Assembly (NCBI GenBank): GCA_963842515.1
Contig: CAWJGO010000004.1
Coordinates: 1-64,000, forward strand
DNA length: 64,000 bases
Direction: 5' to 3'
Source: CADEED01 sp963842515
GTDB taxonomy: Bacteria > Pseudomonadota > Gammaproteobacteria > Steroidobacterales > Steroidobacteraceae
In this document: positions 62,327 through 64,000 of the stretch, in pieces
Layout: each line of letters begins with the position of its first letter
How positions within the stretch are numbered: the first letter of the stretch is position 1
Position numbers and translations under genes: made by a program
Notes under the pieces: generated by a model
The model's input: the letters and a program-made list of their open reading frames with translations, nothing else
The model's database searches: none
What the model was told of the DNA's origin: nothing

Positions 62327-63064
62327 TCAGCGTTCGGGTTTCGGCTCCAGCGCCCCTCGGCGTTGCAGCCAAAGCGCAAGGGATGCACAAAGCAGCGCCC
62401 ACGCCGCCCCTACGCACCAGCCGGCGAGCACGTCCGTCGGCCAATGGACTCCGAGGAAAATGCGGCTTGCGCCGATCAACAGACTGAGCAACATGCCCCA
62501 GGCCAGTAGATAGATCTGCACGCCCCGCTGCTCCTGCACTTGCACCAGCAGGGCCGCGAGAGTGAGATAGGTGACAGTCGCGAGCATCGCATGACCACTC
62601 GGGAAACTGGCCGAGGACACTTCGACGCCGTGCGGTACGAGATCGGGACGCGGACGATCGAACCCGGATTTCAGAAGCGTGCTGAGCAGCGTGCCGCCGG
62701 CGATCGACACTGCCACCAGGAGCGCCGCGCCGTGTTTTCGGGTCATGAGCAGGAATCCCAGCGTCGCGATCGTCACGAGCGTCAGCACCGCAGTGCCGCC
62801 GAGACTGGTGATATCGCGCGCGACCAGTTCCAGCCAACGCGGCCCGATCGGGTCTTCCAGGTTCGAAGGCTCGCGCAACGCGAGCAAGATCGCTTTGTCG
62901 AACCCGTGCGACTCTCCATCCTCCATTTCGTCGGCGAGCTCGGCGAATGCCCACAACGATCCGCCGATGACGCAGATACCGGCAAGCATCCACAGCTCCA
63001 GCTGCCTGATGCCAGACCAGACATGGGTAACCAGCCGCAGCCACATTGCACGATCTTGTTTCAT
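62327..63064 (-). CDS. PAP2-family membrane phosphatase
   Basis: The 245-residue protein has about five to six membrane helices and the PAP2 motifs KSGFDRPRPD (C1), SFPSGHA (C2) and SRIFLGVHWPTDVLAG (C3), with catalytic His residues in the last two. It should remove phosphate from lipid phosphates such as undecaprenyl pyrophosphate or phosphatidic acid. It converges on the NmrA-like gene. Confidence 0.93.
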   Translation of the reverse strand: MKQDRAMWLRLVTHVWSGIRQLELWMLAGICVIGGSLWAFAELADEMEDGESHGFDKAILLALREPSNLEDPIGPRWLELVARDITSLGGTAVLTLVTIATLGFLLMTRKHGAALLVAVSIAGGTLLSTLLKSGFDRPRPDLVPHGVEVSSASFPSGHAMLATVTYLTLAALLVQVQEQRGVQIYLLAWGMLLSLLIGASRIFLGVHWPTDVLAGWCVGAAWALLCASLALWLQRRGALEPKPER

Positions 63065-63169
63065 AGGCGATCAAGTGTGCGGTTCTCGAGCTCGGAAAGT
63101 CGAGGCCTTAAGCGCCGCGTATCGCCCGCTTTGTTGAACAAGACCAGGGGAACGTCGATGCGCCGGCGA

Positions 63170-63664
63170 TCAATGATCGGGATACGGTTCCTGCGGACCT
63201 TTGGGAAAACGATCGGCGACGACATTCAAGCGGATGCCGTGCTCCAGCAGCGCCTTGAGTCCAGCCAGTGTCCAAGTGAACCCTTGAGTGGAGTTGGACG
63301 CGTAGTGAACCAGCGTATCGCCATCACCGGTCCAGCCTGACTCCGTAATGCTGACGAAAGTCGTTCCAGCCTCCAGTGACGCGAACTTCCATTCCACGCT
63401 GGTGCGACCACTGTAGCCATCCCACTCGATGACGATGCCTTTGTCAGGCTCGATCAGTTTCACCGTCACATTCGTCACAGCACCGTACATCTCCCATTCC
63501 CATTTGACCTGCTTGCCGGCTTCGAGCTGACCGTCGCTCTTGGTGAACCAGAATTTGGTCGTGATCGCGGGGTCGATGAATGCCCTGAACACTTCCGCGA
63601 CAGGTCTTCGGATCAGCATGCCGGTTTTCGCAACAGGCGGCTTTTTGAGCTGCAGGTCTTGCAT
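63170..63664 (-). CDS. AHSA1/SRPBCC-domain protein
   Basis: The 164-residue protein has a START-like fold: LQLKKPPVAKTGMLIRRPVA, FIDPAITTKFWFTKSDGQLE, VKWEWEMYGAVTNVTVKLIE and a middle IVIEWDGYSGRTSVEWKFAS. Members of the AHSA1-type group bind hydrophobic ligands. AGGAG lies five bases upstream of the ATG at 63664. Ligand unknown. Confidence 0.82.
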   Translation of the reverse strand: MQDLQLKKPPVAKTGMLIRRPVAEVFRAFIDPAITTKFWFTKSDGQLEAGKQVKWEWEMYGAVTNVTVKLIEPDKGIVIEWDGYSGRTSVEWKFASLEAGTTFVSITESGWTGDGDTLVHYASNSTQGFTWTLAGLKALLEHGIRLNVVADRFPKGPQEPYPDH

Positions 63665-64000
63665 GTCGGCTCCTGGAAATGAGAGGGGCCGCACGCGGCG
63701 GCCCCTCCGTGACTCTCAACCGCTGTGTGGCGGTAGTCGAGCCACTGCAGGTTCAGAATCATTTTCCGAATCTGCGTGGCGAGTATGCCGAGCCGGATAT
63801 GCCGATCGAAGCGGCGATGTCCCCCGCGGGCCGTCACAATCGTCTGACGGTGACTGGCACCGGCGCGATTTCGGAGGTGGCCTACAGCAAGCGCGCCGCC
63901 TCGGCCGTTTCCCCCAGCGCAGGCGAGACGTAACGTCCTTCAGTGGCTCACGCGAAGCCTGCCATAGCGCCCATCGTCGCGGCGTCCAAACAAATCAGGA
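63665..64000. other. No gene assigned at right edge
   Basis: The last 336 bases hold short open frames on both strands (84 codons on plus from 63679, 74 on minus from 63837) without recognisable features or ribosome binding sites. The minus strand upstream of the AHSA1-type gene could hold its promoter. A gene may continue outside the window. Confidence 0.35.

Overview
The window is a high-GC chromosomal segment with densely packed genes, most likely from a soil- or rhizosphere-type gammaproteobacterium. I infer this from gene content (polyphosphate kinase 2, katE-type catalase, GlgX-TreZ-TreY, PadR and LytTR regulators, a Fur-type iron operon) and from integron attC sites that resemble the near-identical sites of xanthomonad-like chromosomal integrons. 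The species cannot be named from the sequence alone. I see no tRNA, rRNA, CRISPR array or IS element.

Bases 1-4943 are a chromosomal integron cassette array read on the minus strand: a well preserved attI-like site (4880-4943), nine 88-bp attC sites of high mutual identity, and ten cassettes (the last cut by the left edge). Cassettes are numbered here from attI. They carry a HicA-HicB toxin-antitoxin pair whose HicA has Arg in place of the catalytic His, a zinc-ribbon protein, a secreted protein, a small membrane protein, and several genes broken by frameshifts. No integrase gene lies beside attI. A 22-bp perfect palindrome sits in that gap and the next gene is an unrelated LysR regulator, so this is an integron that has lost intI, or whose intI lies elsewhere.

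Bases 5094-25944 are ordinary chromosome with regulators and envelope genes: LysR and AraC regulators, a Tat-exported protein with a duplicated domain in a coupled three-gene run with a beta-propeller and a DUF1772 protein, a PPOX-fold stress protein, PPK2, a PilZ protein, a sorbosone-dehydrogenase-like protein, a GST/VOC pair, a hybrid histidine kinase, and a diheme-motif protein translationally coupled to a NarL/LuxR-type two-component pair. Bases 25945-40217 are a stress block: glgX-treZ-treY (trehalose from glycogen), a broken receiver-domain gene, a ferritin-like protein, a large-subunit catalase, an SRPBCC protein, a zinc alcohol dehydrogenase, an HPF/RaiA-like protein and a VIT1/CCC1-type protein.

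Bases 40218-50877 hold a GntR regulator remnant, a cytochrome P460, a LytS/LytT-like pair and then a complete reductive pyrimidine catabolism operon (beta-ureidopropionase, NCS1 permease, dihydropyrimidinase, PreT, PreA) followed by a short AraC protein and a VOC protein. Bases 50969-64000 hold a Tat-type BBE-like FAD oxidase, a Fur-box-controlled iron operon (DUF3649, PepSY, DUF3325), a MacAB-like ABC efflux operon (ATPase, two permeases, adaptor), a PadR regulator with a membrane protein, a VOC protein, an NmrA-like protein, a PAP2 phosphatase and an AHSA1/SRPBCC protein.
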